64,000 nucleotides of DNA from Pristionchus mayeri. Taxonomy: Eukaryota > Nematoda > Chromadorea > Rhabditida > Neodiplogasteridae. Under the pieces are notes generated by a model that was not told the origin of the DNA, ran no database searches, and worked only from the letters and a program-made list of their open reading frames with translations. Location of the stretch: the NCBI GenBank assembly GCA_036245805.1, contig BTRK01000004.1:30551541-30615540 (forward strand), read 5' to 3'. The stretch's first letter is position 1. Every line of letters begins with the position of its first letter. A program made the translations under genes and the position numbers. Of this stretch, positions 23,464-35,900 are shown piece after piece.

Positions 23464-24688
23464 CGTCCCAATCCGCCTGATAGTCACAACATTAGACCTC
23501 ATGAATACAAGCAGCGACAAATATAAATTTACAGTATAATACGCCAGAAATCTGCGAGAAACGTTCTCAAAATTTAGAGAAGCGCGCACAGGTGAGGGAA
23601 ATTGAATCTATCCTTTCCGCAGCGCGCGTTCTTTTTTCACTAATCGCATCATGGAAAACATGCGAGAAAAAGTTCTCGTGATTGTTATGAGAACAGCGAG
23701 CCGCGCCTAGGCGAGAGAGCATGCAATATTTAAAAAAGGGGGGGTTACATCTTGTTTCTTTCTCTCGAAAACAAAGCAATCTAACCTTCCTTCGAGTTTT
23801 TCATCAATAACTACGCAACTGTTTTCTCGCATATTCATCACGACGTGGTCAAAGTAAGAGAAGGATCACGCGGGGAAGAGAGAATCAGGTTTTCCGTGTC
23901 TCAGAAGGTCTACTACTGATTTCTAACGCATTATACAGTTAGAAAGATCCCATAGAGTGCCGTAGCACATAACTAATTATGCCATATCAAACTAAAACAG
24001 TTAAAATTACCGAAAAAAACGATAATCCATGAAAACAGCACCTCAGAAAAATTTGAATTTTCTTTCTGACTACAGTATACTACAGTATTTTCGGTATGTG
24101 AGTTAGAGCGAATGGTGTATCAACTTTCTCATCGATACATCACAAAATTCGTTTCTCGTGAATTCCTTGTTTCTAGAAATTACTTTTACCAGTATTTAAA
24201 TTCTAATAGATTAAATAAGTACATAAACAATTGTAAAAATAGTGAATCCAGCTCATTCTAAATTTAGTAAGTGTATGGAGATAGAGTAGATCTGCAGATT
24301 CTGCAGTGCAGAAACCCTAGCCTAGCGATATGTAAGCATATCTAACGCATTATAACGAAGTATGAAAATTGATTGATGAGACGAGAATAAAGGAGCTGCA
24401 TAGGGTACAAAGGAGGCATGGGGCAGGAGAAGAAAGATAAGGATGGGAGGGGATTCGAGAAAGAAATGATGATCTTGCAATGCTCATAAGGTTATATATT
24501 TCTGAAATCATGCAGTTCGCACAACAATGGTTCTTGGAGAGCTTTATTATACAGCAGGAATGGTGTTGCAACGTATACAATTTATAATGCGATCGGATAC
24601 AGGCCTCAAATAATGGTTACTGGGTACTAGCACTGTTTAATGAATGAATGGATTAATTTCTTTGGGGGGGGGGGCGACTTCGTAGATT
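23464..24688. other. intergenic
   Basis: Between the start of the nuclear-protein gene and the stop of the DUF4139 gene, both minus strand. I see no exons. The G-run at 24664-24674 lies just beyond the DUF4139 stop. Confidence 0.45.
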
Positions 24689-27600
24689 TCAGTTATCGAA
24701 CTTCTCGGTGAAGTCGAGTTTCTCGTTGGAGGGGTGCTCGATGGCATACTTGACGATCAGAGTCTGGTTGGTGCCCTGGAAACAATGAATCTGATGAATG
24801 ACTATCACTCTTAAGAATTAATCTAGTTACTTAGATCTCGCAATGTTAAAGTGTCGTCTTACGGTACGATGCAAGAATAGGAAAGAAAAGTAAAGCAGCA
24901 TGTAGTATTTCGCTCACCTTCTCCAACTTGTTGGAGGGCAGCAGTCTGACACCCGCCTTGGGAGTGTGGTTCTCTCCGTGAGCCTCCTCAGTGACCTTCT
25001 CGATCGATTCGGGAGAGATCACCTTCACCTGGAAATCAATTACTGTAATCTAGTTCATCGAATCAGATTGGATGATTGGATAACAAACCTTGATCTTCTC
25101 ATCGGTCGATCTCGGAATCTGTTCTCTGATAGTGAGCAGCACAGCGTCTCCACGGGTGTTCTTGACGATGATCTTCTGTTCGGTGACCGTCGAAGAGGAC
25201 TTGTTGATGAGTCCGCTCTACAAGCGAGGTTTACGGTAGATGAGAGAAGATCGACCATTGCATACCTGCTCGTGATACTTATGTGCGGGTTTGTAGTCGA
25301 TCTTCACAGCAGGATCCACTCCGAGCGAGGAGGTGAAACGCTCACCAGGAGAGACTGCCTGAAAGGGGGAATTGAAAGATACTGCACTGAGATCACACAT
25401 CCGTACATGAGCCACTCAATGTGTTCATGGGTCTTCATAGAAGTGCTTCTTTCCCTACCTTGATCTGCGTCTTGGCTACGAATGCTCCATCCAGGTAGAC
25501 GCTGGCCTGTCCCACCAGAAGAGGAAGGGGAGAGGTGTTGATGGAGGAAGCTGTGAGGAAGGTGGAGGCATTCTTAGTCGGCACCTGCAATTACAATCAT
25601 GCATTTTGTGCACTTTTGACATCCGTTTGGGGATATCTGAGTGTCATTTATGCCTGAAATATGAGAAATTCACTGACCGATTCGTGGACGAGCTGGGGAT
25701 CGGGTGAGACGATGCCGATCGTAACCTGAGAAGGAGATAGTATATGTTCAAATGAGCAATTATCGTGCAAATCAATCAACATGGAGGGGAGGGGGTTGGG
25801 TATTACTAGCTCCTCCAACTGGACATCAATTCATCGTCGAGATCACTCACCTTGTGGTCAGCTCCGTCAGAGGGAATCGAGCAGGGACGAGTGATGTCGA
25901 ACTCGGTGGAGAGAGTCTGCGTGTTCACTGCAGCCACCTGAGAAGCGCCTTACTTTTAAATGTTGTTGTGAATGACGCAATTGGTTTTATTGTGTCTTGA
26001 AATGAGTTAGAATATGATCCTTGAAATTTGATCTCGTGGTTCACTCACTCTGTCCATCATCATGGGAGCAGCCATAGCTCTCTCTTCGACGCAAGCCGCC
26101 TGCATCGTCATCATCTGAGGCGCCCCTCCTCTGAAAGAGAAACATTAGTCCTTGCATGAGACTATAAAACATGCGACGGCGCTCCTTTCAATAAGATTGG
26201 TCGTAGATCATGAACAAAATAACTCGAACATTTCTTTTTTCGGCTGTATTTTCCTCATATCCTATTCACAAATGGACTCGCCTCATCATGTTCATGCCTT
26301 CTCCGTAGGCTGTAGCCACAGGAGGGGGAGGAGGAGGGCGGTAGAAGGAGACATCGAGAGTCCCGAGTTCGGGAATGTTTCCTCCCAGACAGGGACGGGC
26401 AGTAGAAAGAGTCAGCTGGGCTCCTGCGAGGTCAATCTATGAAATGAGAGCACTCTTGTAGTAGCTCTTGTTCTAATTTAAGCAGCCAACTTTTTGTTGC
26501 TCTTTCAGAAGATGATGAAGAAAGAAACTACTGACCCTCCCAATCCTCTCCCGTGGACTGGTTCACGTTGGCGTAGTACGACAGCTGAAATGTTTTGTTA
26601 GGGGTTGGGGCAATGAGAATTCATCTTGCTGCATCTTTGTCAATGTGATAATGAAATTGAATGTTCTCGTTCTAGTGAGAATATCACGCCTCTCACGAGA
26701 GATTCAGGACAACCCTGGTACAATCGAAAAAGTCGATTTTGAGGTTTTGGCAGTTCTTGGGGTAATCTATGGCTCTGAATCCGATTATAAGTCGATCTGC
26801 AGCCTATCTCGATCAGCAGCTGCAGCAGCTTGCTGCAGAGATTTGAAACTTTGTCTTTCGAAGTTCTGAAAATGACTTAAAATTTCTTCTAGTTGGCTGA
26901 AATTTGGCCTGTAGGCATCAAATGTGACCTACTTTGATTATTCGGGCAAATCGTGAAGTTGACCAACCGAATCATGCTGAGCAGTTTTTCTGCTATAACT
27001 TTTTTAGTTCGAAACATAGACAGACCAAACTTTTGCATAATTTAGAGAATTTAATTCTGCATATCCATGATTTTTTTCAGATTTTTACCGTTCGGTCTAG
27101 GTACTTTTTCAAGCGAAAAACCGTGAAAATGAGCCTGAGTCGCACGGCTGCACAAAGTGCTGAGTGCGTTAGGCGTTACGCTTCGAAACCGATGGTCTAG
27201 GGTTCGACTCCCAATGATCGCAAACATGTTTTGCTTGTCTTAAACATATTTTACGTCATATTTATGTGTTTAATTACTGTTTGCAACCTCTGAAGGTGAC
27301 GGGTTTCAGCAGATTTTTGTATCGCATACTTCTTATGCAAACGGTGAACGAACGAACACTTGGCGATGCGTAACTACTATGTAGATTACATTTATATAAG
27401 GGCAAAACATGTTTGCGTTCATTGGGAGTCGAACCCTAGACCATCGGTTTCGAAGCGTAACGCCTAACGTACTCAGCACTTCGTGCAGCCGTGCGACTCA
27501 TGCTCATTTTCACGGGTTTTCGCTTGAAAAAGTACCTAGACCGAACGGTAAAAATCTGAAAAAAATAATGGAGATGCAGAATTAAATTCTCTAAATGATG

Positions 27601-29966
27601 CAAGTTTGGTCTGTCTATGTTTCGAACTAAAAAAGTTAGAGCAGAAAAACTGCTCAGAATGATTCGGTTGGCCAACTTCAAAATTAGCCCCAATAGTCAA
27701 AGTAGGTCACATTTGATGCCTACAGGCCAAATTTCAGCCAACTCGAAGAAATTTGAAGTCATTTTCAGAACCTCGAAAGACAAAGTTTCAAATCTCTGCA
27801 GCAAGCTGCTGCAGCTGCTGATCGAGATCTGCTACAGATCGACTCGGAATCGGATTCAGAGCCATATACAGTACGTGCTAATCGCCTTGACCATGTGCGT
27901 GCGCCGCGCTGCACGGCGGCGTGCGGCTTACGCGGATTGATTTTGCGGGATGAATATTATTTTTCACGATTCGAACCTATCACTTTCGAATTCTCCGTAA
28001 AATTTCCCATCGGAAGGAGTATTCATTCATATTTTTAAAGATATATTTATATTTATAAATCAATATTTTGAATGCGGAATTTCTGCACCCTACCGTAATC
28101 TCACTTTACGATAGCGACAGTATCGCAAACTGGGATTACGGTAGGTTGCAGCATTACAGAATTCAAAATATTGATTTCTTTTTCTAAAAATATGAATGAA
28201 TAGTCCTTCCGATGCGAAATTTTACGGAGAATTCGAAAATAATAGGTTCGAATCGTGAAAAGCAATATTCTTTACGCAAAATCAATCCGCGCAAGCCGCG
28301 CTCCGCCGCGCACGCACATGACCAAGGCGATTAGCACGTACTGTATTACCCCAAGAACTGCCAAAATCTCAAAATCGACTTTTTCGATTGTACCATGATA
28401 AGGGCGTTTTGTCGTGATTCTCTCGTGAGAGGCGTGATATAAATCTTTTTCAATCGATAATAAATGTACCTGCATGCCCGTCTTCCCTCCTTCGTATCGA
28501 CGCGAATGTCGTAGAAGGGAGTCCAGAGAGCACCCCACACCTGAATGAATGTATAGTGTGAGAAGAACTTCCATTGGCCTGAAACAGTAAAAAAGGTGGG
28601 AAGAATGAACATACCTGGTAGGTCAGTTCCAGTTCGACCTTTCCTCCTTCGGCAGAATCGAGCAGGATCGAGATCACCCTGAGATTCATTCATTCAAATT
28701 GATATTCACTAAAAAGGAGCATAATATTCTGATAAGATATCTCACTTGATGAAATCTCCGTGCTCGATTTGATTCAGTTCGTGATACTTCACGTTGATCT
28801 CCTCCTGGACCTTCTGCGATGCTCGCTCGTTCACCGAAAGCTTCTCACGGAGCTACAAAATTGTATTGAATATGTGACTTTTGTCAAAGATCTCCGATTT
28901 CCTCAACAATTCAGTCTCAAAATGGAATTTTCTTGATGAAAATAGGATCATAACTCACCTCAGTGACTTGCTTATCGTAGAAGTCGAAGAAGGTGATGAC
29001 ACTCTCGAGTGTCTCCTGATCAGCAGTGAACTTCGCCTCCTTGGGAGCTGCGATGCCAGAACTGACCTGAAAAAGGTTGTGAATCGAGAATCCTCGATTA
29101 ATTTAAACTGGATGAAGAATTCTAAAGATTTTTCTGACATAGTATCTGTGAATCGTAGAAAGATAGTTCTTCCTAGTGTACTTTCATGTGAACATCTATA
29201 CTATATCATAGTTCGTTTCATCCCCACCTGTCCGATCATCTTGTCGAGTGCTTCGATTCTCTTGGCCACTGATTCCTTTTCATTATCGATCAGTCTGTTC
29301 TTCTTCTCGAGTTCCTCCTTCTCGGCTCTGGAAAAGTGCGGGATTTACATCTTCTATGAACGAGAAAGCAAGATCATACAGATCAAACACAACATGGTCA
29401 TATTTCCCTCAGGCAGTTATCTCTATTTTTCATGTCATTTCCATTTCACTCTAATTTCATGAAGATTGTAAAATACCGAACCTGAGCTCCTTGGCTCTCG
29501 GGGAGTCTCCAGCTCCCTCAGTCACACGGCGATTGTCAACCTGTTGAAATGCACAAAGCATCAGAGGATAGGAGACACGGCTAAAGTATAGATTGAGGTA
29601 AAGTATCGTCAAAATCAATACTGATAAGATACCGTACCAGAACTTCCTTGATGACGGCAGCTCCCTTGACCGTAACTCGGATGGATTCGTCGTTCAGCGA
29701 GCCAGAAACGCGCTGAAATTAGACGATATCATGTCAGAACACTGACCGGTAATCTTGAACCACCGTACCTCGAAGATGATCTCGTTGAGACCGGGTGCGA
29801 GTTCGAGAGCGAACTCGCGCTTCAGCTCAGCACGATCCCCGAAGACCGTAACCTGGGAATGAGGAATTTGAGGTTGGCACTTTCACTAGGTTTGGAATGA
29901 GATCAGCCATACCTTCTTGAGGGACTCCTTCTCAACCTTGATGCGATGCTCGGTACGGGGTTGTAC
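24689..29966 (-). CDS. DUF4140/DUF4139 protein, F37C4.5-like, 5' end open
   Basis: Nineteen exons encode about 557 residues, matching the family of C. elegans F37C4.5 (bacterial relatives are called mucoidy inhibitor MuiA-like; biochemical role unknown). Exons: 29966-29913, 29852-29769, 29712-29638, 29540-29482, 29327-29228, 29066-28959, 28852-28746, 28678-28615, 28540-28470, 26584-26536, 26423-26282, 26130-26049, 25937-25851, 25725-25678, 25584-25459, 25358-25266, 25217-25089, 25028-24918, 24775-24689. N-terminal DUF4140 shows VTVFGDRAELKREF; a Glu/Lys-rich coiled coil follows; DUF4139 shows LWTPFYDIRVDT, LSYYANVNQSTGEDWEG and LTLSTARPCLGG. The first coding exon is not secure (a lone ATG before GTAAG at 30997 is possible). 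The intron after exon 11 appears to use a GC donor. Exon 9 ends two bases out of phase with exon 10, beside a GGG run; the intron between them carries nested palindromes. Confidence 0.85.
27120..27215 (+). repeat. tRNA-like sequence (SINE head), left arm
   Basis: A perfect Pol III B box, GGTTCGACTCC, near 27199, preceded by an A-box-like AGTGCGTTAGGCGTTACGC with a tRNA-like spacing. The mirror copy runs on the minus strand at about 27415-27510. No convincing cloverleaf with paired acceptor ends, so this is a tRNA-derived repeat, not a tRNA gene. Confidence 0.6.
27864..28347. mobile_element. nested palindrome, arms about 230 bases
   Basis: Ends TACAGTACGTGCTAATCGCC and its inverse; arms 27864-28107 and 28122-28347. 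It is inserted in the right arm of the 26682-28441 element, so it arrived later. Confidence 0.85.
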
Positions 29967-32676
29967 CTGGAAATTAAATTAAATTACATTATTTATTCCG
30001 TTCATAGGAGAGTTGTCAAGATATTGTAATGGTGTCAACGAGATTTTGTCTAATCAGGTTTGATTGCAGCAAGGGTATAATGGGAAGGGTGGTATCAGTG
30101 AAATAGCCAATTGCACGGCCTCACGGCCCCCGGAACATCGACATAGACCAGTTGAAAATGTGTCACCCCCATCAGGTGAAATCAGGCAAAACGCACACAC
30201 GTTCAAATAGCTTACAGTCAAATTTGCCTGATTCGGCAAGTAAGTGCCTGATTTGCAAGGAGGATAGCCTGATTGTCAAGGTTAAAATTTCGCTCAAAAT
30301 TAATTTCAGTTCGTGATTCATTTATATTTCACATTTTTTTAAATATATTTAAGTTAATTAATTCAGTCTAGTTTCATCGTACTTATTGCTATGCTAGTGC
30401 AAGGAAGAGTTTAATCGCTTTTTTTCATGGATGGTCGCTGGATGTGGAAATATCATTTCTATGTTTAGTGCTGCGCGATTTTACAGCGCGACACAGTTTC
30501 ATGAGGTCAATGTCGATCTTCCGGTGGCCATGCGGCCTTCTAACACGTTAAAATTCTACGCGCTTGCTTTGCCTAAGGGCGCCCACCACACTACGATAGT
30601 CCAAATTGCACAATATTGCGTAGCAAAAAATACCCACAACTTATCACAAGAAAGGGCTGCTACAAAACTTTGCAAAATTTCAGGAGAGAAAAGACGCCTG
30701 CCCGAGAGAGCGCAGACAGTGTAGCGAAAAATAGAGAGTGTGGAAAACGAAGAGTGGCACGCCGTTTTTTTGAATCGCGGGCGCATGGGAAAACACACCA
30801 TTTGGCCGCACGACGCGCGTAGGAGTAGAAGTGCGTGCAATTATGGATTACGGATTTGGTGAAAGATAGAGACTGTTGGGAAGAGAAGAGAGAACGGAAG
30901 GAATCACGTGGGAGAACAACAATGTCTGTCTGAGGTCAACCCTAAATTGATGCTGCACTATTGGGCGCAGTACATGTTAAATGTTGGCTCTTACCATATA
31001 AAATACTAACCCAGGGGTCACGGTGAAACGTCCTAACATAAATCGTCAAGCGCACCCTTTTTCTCTGTCGCTCTCTAGGGACCACCAAACCGGAAAATTA
31101 AAATATTAAATCCGGGAAAAGCTTAGATTTTTGATAGTAAAATTCGCCAAGGGAGGGAATTCAAATCTGTGAACAAGTTTTATTTTTTCTGGTTTTCTTA
31201 CATATTTTGAGGTGCAGCTCTCCAATTTTTTCATATATCAAGAGTATTTTCCTTTGAAAAAATATTCTCAAAGTATGAAAAATATCCTTGGTTGCGAAAA
31301 TTCACGGTCATTGCATGAACTTTGACAATGGTATGTTAAATCCTATATCTTCTGATTTTCGATGTGCAGCTTCACATACACAGCTTCGTATAGTTGTTCT
31401 AGTCCGTAGGAATGTTCCATACTAAAAACAGGAAAATAGTTGGTTGCGAAAAAGAGAAGGATACTGTAGCATGATCCTTCCAAAATAGCTGTTTTATTAA
31501 TGATTTCGTTTGAATAGTCTTTAGTTTATCATATCTGCATTCATTTCATGAATAATTGATGATAATACTGATGCTTGATGCTCTACGCGGAACATAAAAA
31601 AATACAGACGTTGACCCAGCGAACAGGACCGCACGCGTGAAATTAAGGCGTCGCGGCAGCAATCACACCACGAAGACGGGGTCAACAAAGGGTGCCTCAT
31701 ATGTTGCGAATTTGAATTTTTAGAAAAATTTGATCGTATTTCTGAAATTCCCCACCCTCGATTGCCAAAGGCAACAGCAAAGTATGATTTAGAAGAAATC
31801 TAACTTTTTTGTGGTGCCCCCTAGTCGCTCTCGCCTTGCCACTGCCGATCACAAACTGATCGTCCATATGGCTTTCAGTTTGTGATCGGGAGGCCCTAAC
31901 ATTTGCCTGCTTTACCTATTTAATTTTTATATTTATTCTTACTTTACGGTTCACGTTATTTCCACGCATACATAAACGTAATAAAAATGAAAGCAACAAT
32001 TACATCTTTAGCAGTCCAGTAAAGGCTTTTGGCAAAATTTCAAAAAAAAAAGATTTTTCCTGAATTCTGTAATCAAGATTGGGAGTACATCTTTGAAAAT
32101 TCACGGTTACTCTGCGAGCCGGATTCAAAGCGCATTTTCCGGCTGTCACTAACGTTTCGCCGGGGTAGTTTGCGAACTCGGATGCACAGCAACATCAAGA
32201 CCGTAATAACGCACTTCCGGAAAATGCTATCACGAGATGACTTCCGTAAAAAGCCTAAGGCATGCCGTGCCAGTAGCCAAGTAAATTTTAAAAACAACAG
32301 GAACTGACTATATTTCTGGACTACCGTAATTTTTAAACGGCTTGTTTTGTAAAATGAGATGCTGTATTTTTATTAGTGGCGTTTTCATTAGGAACGATGA
32401 TCTTTCTTGCGATTTAGACCGTAACTAATTTTCTGCAATAAATAAATAGTGTCAAAACACTGCCATTCTTTGGGAAGATCGACCCCCTCGACCCCCTTAG
32501 TTCAACCTCACCCCCCCCCCCCCCCGCGACGCATGAGATACTGTACCCGCAACGTCTAAAAATGACGAGAGCGAACTGTGCGGCGATTCTGCTGTGGGAT
32601 GGCCAGAGAAAGGGACGTGAGAATCAAGAAGGTTATAAATAAAATTGGTGAAATAAATATAGGTATCGTTTACATC
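29967..32676. other. gene-poor stretch
   Basis: Upstream of the visible DUF4139 exons; must include its promoter and perhaps a tiny first exon. Some local features: short inverted words such as cagtttgtgatcg at 31850-31885. I found no other exon with family support. Confidence 0.45.
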
Positions 32677-32679
32677 GTT

Positions 32680-32809
32680 TAAGTTGCCAGGGTGAAGTTG
32701 CCTGATCCAAAATTCTCTCACTTTAGCATACTCTCATACACGCGACGCTCGCACAGTGCGTCGCGTCTAAGGATCAGGGTCTCGTCCTGGTTGGGTCACT
32801 TTAAGAGTT
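32680..32809 (-). mobile_element. degenerate TTAA MITE copy
   Basis: gatcagggtctcgtcctgg followed by cactttaa matches the end of the better copies at 33310 and 61353; the left end (tttaagttgcc) is weak. A truncated or diverged relative. Confidence 0.4.
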
Positions 32810-32976
32810 TGCAAGTCAACTAATCTGTTCAGTCTAGAGGCAGTGTGCTGGCGGAAAAGAAGAGAAGGAACACAGAGGTCAAAATTGACACTAATACTAT
32901 CACTAAGCGGGGTGGATGGAAATACATTATGGATAATGTCATAATTACAGAAAATCATATCTAAAAATAGACTCGC

Positions 32977-35900
32977 CTCGTCTTCATCGTCGACGTCGTC
33001 GGACAGCATCGGCTTCAAAAACTCCAGCAGCAGCTCCGCACACTCGATCAAGTCCTCGATCTCCAGCCGAGCCGGAAAATTAAATATGGCGTCCGGTTAA
33101 AGGCACCACTTTTTCTATGTTTATCGAGTACGGTTTTGGGCGCGCAGGAAGCGCGCCACTTTTGCGAAGCACTCCTCGTTTGCATACTCTTTCTCTCTGA
33201 GTATCCAGGACGAGAGAGTATGTGAAACGAGGAAGTGCGTGGCCGCGCCGCTTCGCAAAAGTGGCGCGCTTCCTGCGCTGAAAAACCGGAGTGTCCCACG
33301 GCAACTTAAACTTACCGGACGAGGACGAAACCCTGATCTGACCCTGATCTCGTCGCGTGTACGAGAGAGTATGCAAAAGTGAGAGAGCGCGGGATTACGC
33401 TGATCATTTCCGGCTTTCCCTTGAGGCCATTATTGATTTTTAGCATTTTTGTATATTCATTTTCAACTAATTCAGCCATCGGCTATTCGATGGAGGACAA
33501 AAAATAGGGGGTCGATTTTGTCCTCGTCCGGTAACTTTAACATCCCGTAGTACTCCCTCACTCTCAGGCAAGATTTACAAAAAGTTACAGCACCGCAGGA
33601 AACCATCATGGAATTTTACAGTACACCGTCCTGTACTGGGCCCAGTGAGCCAGTGGCCCATGGGATGACCGTTTTTAAACTAGTAAGTTGATGAAAAAAT
33701 TGCCGTGAGTCCCGTTCTACAAAGTTGCTAAATATCGATGAAAATCCATAGATTGCGTATTTGATTCCATCGTTTTGTGCGAATTGTTCTTATCAAAGTT
33801 AGCAATTTCGCCCACCTTGAACAAATGTTTTTGCAAAGACCGTCTCTAGCGCCATGCTCGTGCGCTTGCCCCCCAAATCACAAATTTCTAGGAGTCACAC
33901 GGCCCTCCACTTTCTCGCTTTAGAAACGGTCATGAATGGACTGAGCTTCGTCTTCGCTAGGGGACCACATTCAAATCTTATTTCCCGCGGCAAGCGGGAA
34001 ATATGATTTTTACGATGGCGCGTGGCGTGCTGTTGAGCGACTCTGATTGCATAATTTAGACTTCGCTCACGAAACGGCGCGCCCCGAGTGCAGGTCGCGG
34101 GTTTTCATATTACCCCTCCACTAAGCAAAGCCAAGCAAAAAAATCCAACAGCTTGAATCGCCGTGGAGTCATTTTAGAAGGCCGTTATGTGTGTCCTGCC
34201 ATATGGCGCGCGCCATGTTTAAACAAAACAATGTTTTTTTGGAGCGGAGTATTAGCCAATTTGAGTTCTGGTCGTAGTGTGCAATGCATTAGTTCGAAGT
34301 TCGTGTTGAAGTTCGAGACCGACTATTCCACTAATTCATGGCTGTGTGCATTTTTCTATCGTACTGCACTAGTAGCTATTGCAGAACCGTTCAGCTCCCA
34401 TTCTTTCAGCATTAATATAAGGGGGGTCGCAAGGTCGTTCGAGAATATAAAACTAGTTTTGGTGTTGTAAGAATCTAACTCGGGTTCAATGCTTACAAAT
34501 TTTTTTGATACCTTTAAAAATGCATTTAAAATCATACTGAAGCATTTTTAAAAGTATCAAAAAAATTGTAAGAATTGAACCCGAGTACGTGTACACGTGG
34601 GCCCATCCATGTGTAAAAACGTGGGCTCATAAAAGCGGTTCAAATGCTTTTGGGGGGGGGGGGGGGAACGTGAAATTACAACACAGTAGGATTATATTTT
34701 GTCGCTTCACACCATGGCTTTGATTATTTTGCAATTTTTTTGCACGTGGAGAGCGCGATACTCAGGCAAGAATTTCTTGGCTCTTTTCCAACTTTTTTTA
34801 TCAAATAATGTCTCGCCCCGATTTGCCTTGAGATTTCTTTTAGACACGACGGCCAAAAATCCCACTCCTGTTGAACTTTTGAACTTTTTATGTTTAGGAG
34901 GACTTATTTTAAACCTTCGTGGTGTAAGAATACGTGTAAGAAACTTACGTGTAAGAATTGAACCCGAGTTCAATTCTTACAACACCACAAACTAGTTTGT
35001 ATATTCTCGAACGACCTTTCGACCCCCCCCCCTTATATATATTATTTTTAAGAGCAAATTATGAAATAATATCAAGTTTCCACCATTCTTTCTCTTCTCG
35101 CTTCCCTCCCCGCAGGCTCCTCAGGTCTCGGAGCTCGTACTTGGCGAAGCCATCCCATGAGGGCATCTCTCTCTGCTTCGGCAAACTGAAAAAAGTGTTC
35201 ATCAGATATGATAGGAGCTCACAAGGGATCGGCATATAGTTGTGTTGAATACCAGATATGGGCCATATATTGTTGGAGAGAGCATCAAAAGTTATATCAG
35301 TTAAAGGTGGCACTTCCTACGTGGCCCAGCCCCTTGACCATGCCCACTTGTCGATCGATCATTTAATTTTGCAAGCAAACCTTTGCCAGGAGGGTTAAGG
35401 TGATGAACACAATTCGGACCTCATTTTTACATATGACACCGTACTTGTAAGAACCGGACAATTTATTGAAGGGGCTGGAACAGCGATTTTTAGAAAACTT
35501 GGATTCCCGGGTAGTTTTAGATGCTGATGACGATAATCAACTCCATTTTGTATGTTTGACGTACTTTGATGAGCTAGGAGTCTCGTTAGAACTACTGTAT
35601 TTTTAGTATTTCTAGCCGTTCTATACGGACCGTTGCGCTAGGATTACGAAAATTTGTTTCTTTGGGTTAGTTTTCATTCTCTACACGCTGAAATAGTTGT
35701 CATCTTTCTATGATCGCGTCTTTATCGATATCGAGACCGAAGGTAGGGTTAAACCTCAAAAGTGCATTAAGCCACTTCGTGGAGATGTTGGTCTCAATGT
35801 ATAATGGCCATAAAACAATTTTGGTGCGAATCGATTATTGTCATTTTGAGAAATCATGGTTTCAATTTCCGGGAACCTTTGCTTCCCATTTGAGCCCAGT

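Larger units (their letters stand above)
26682..28441. mobile_element. palindromic element with tRNA-like heads, itself interrupted
   Basis: Left arm starts atatcacgcctctcacgaga (26682); the right arm ends with its complement (28441). Inner parts 26930-27240 and 27410-27700 mirror each other. The right arm is split by another palindrome (27864-28347): text before and after it is continuous with the left arm. The whole lies in the DUF4139 intron between exons 9 and 10. Confidence 0.85.

Noticed and set aside
27120..27215. functional tRNA genes at the tRNA-like heads (also 35938-36018 and 49705-49784)
   Set aside because: B boxes are good, but no paired acceptor stem or regular cloverleaf, and they occur inside repeats and in mirrored pairs.
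30431..30840. gene at 30.4-30.8 kb
   Set aside because: Open in both directions without splice logic; composition not protein-like; no family match.
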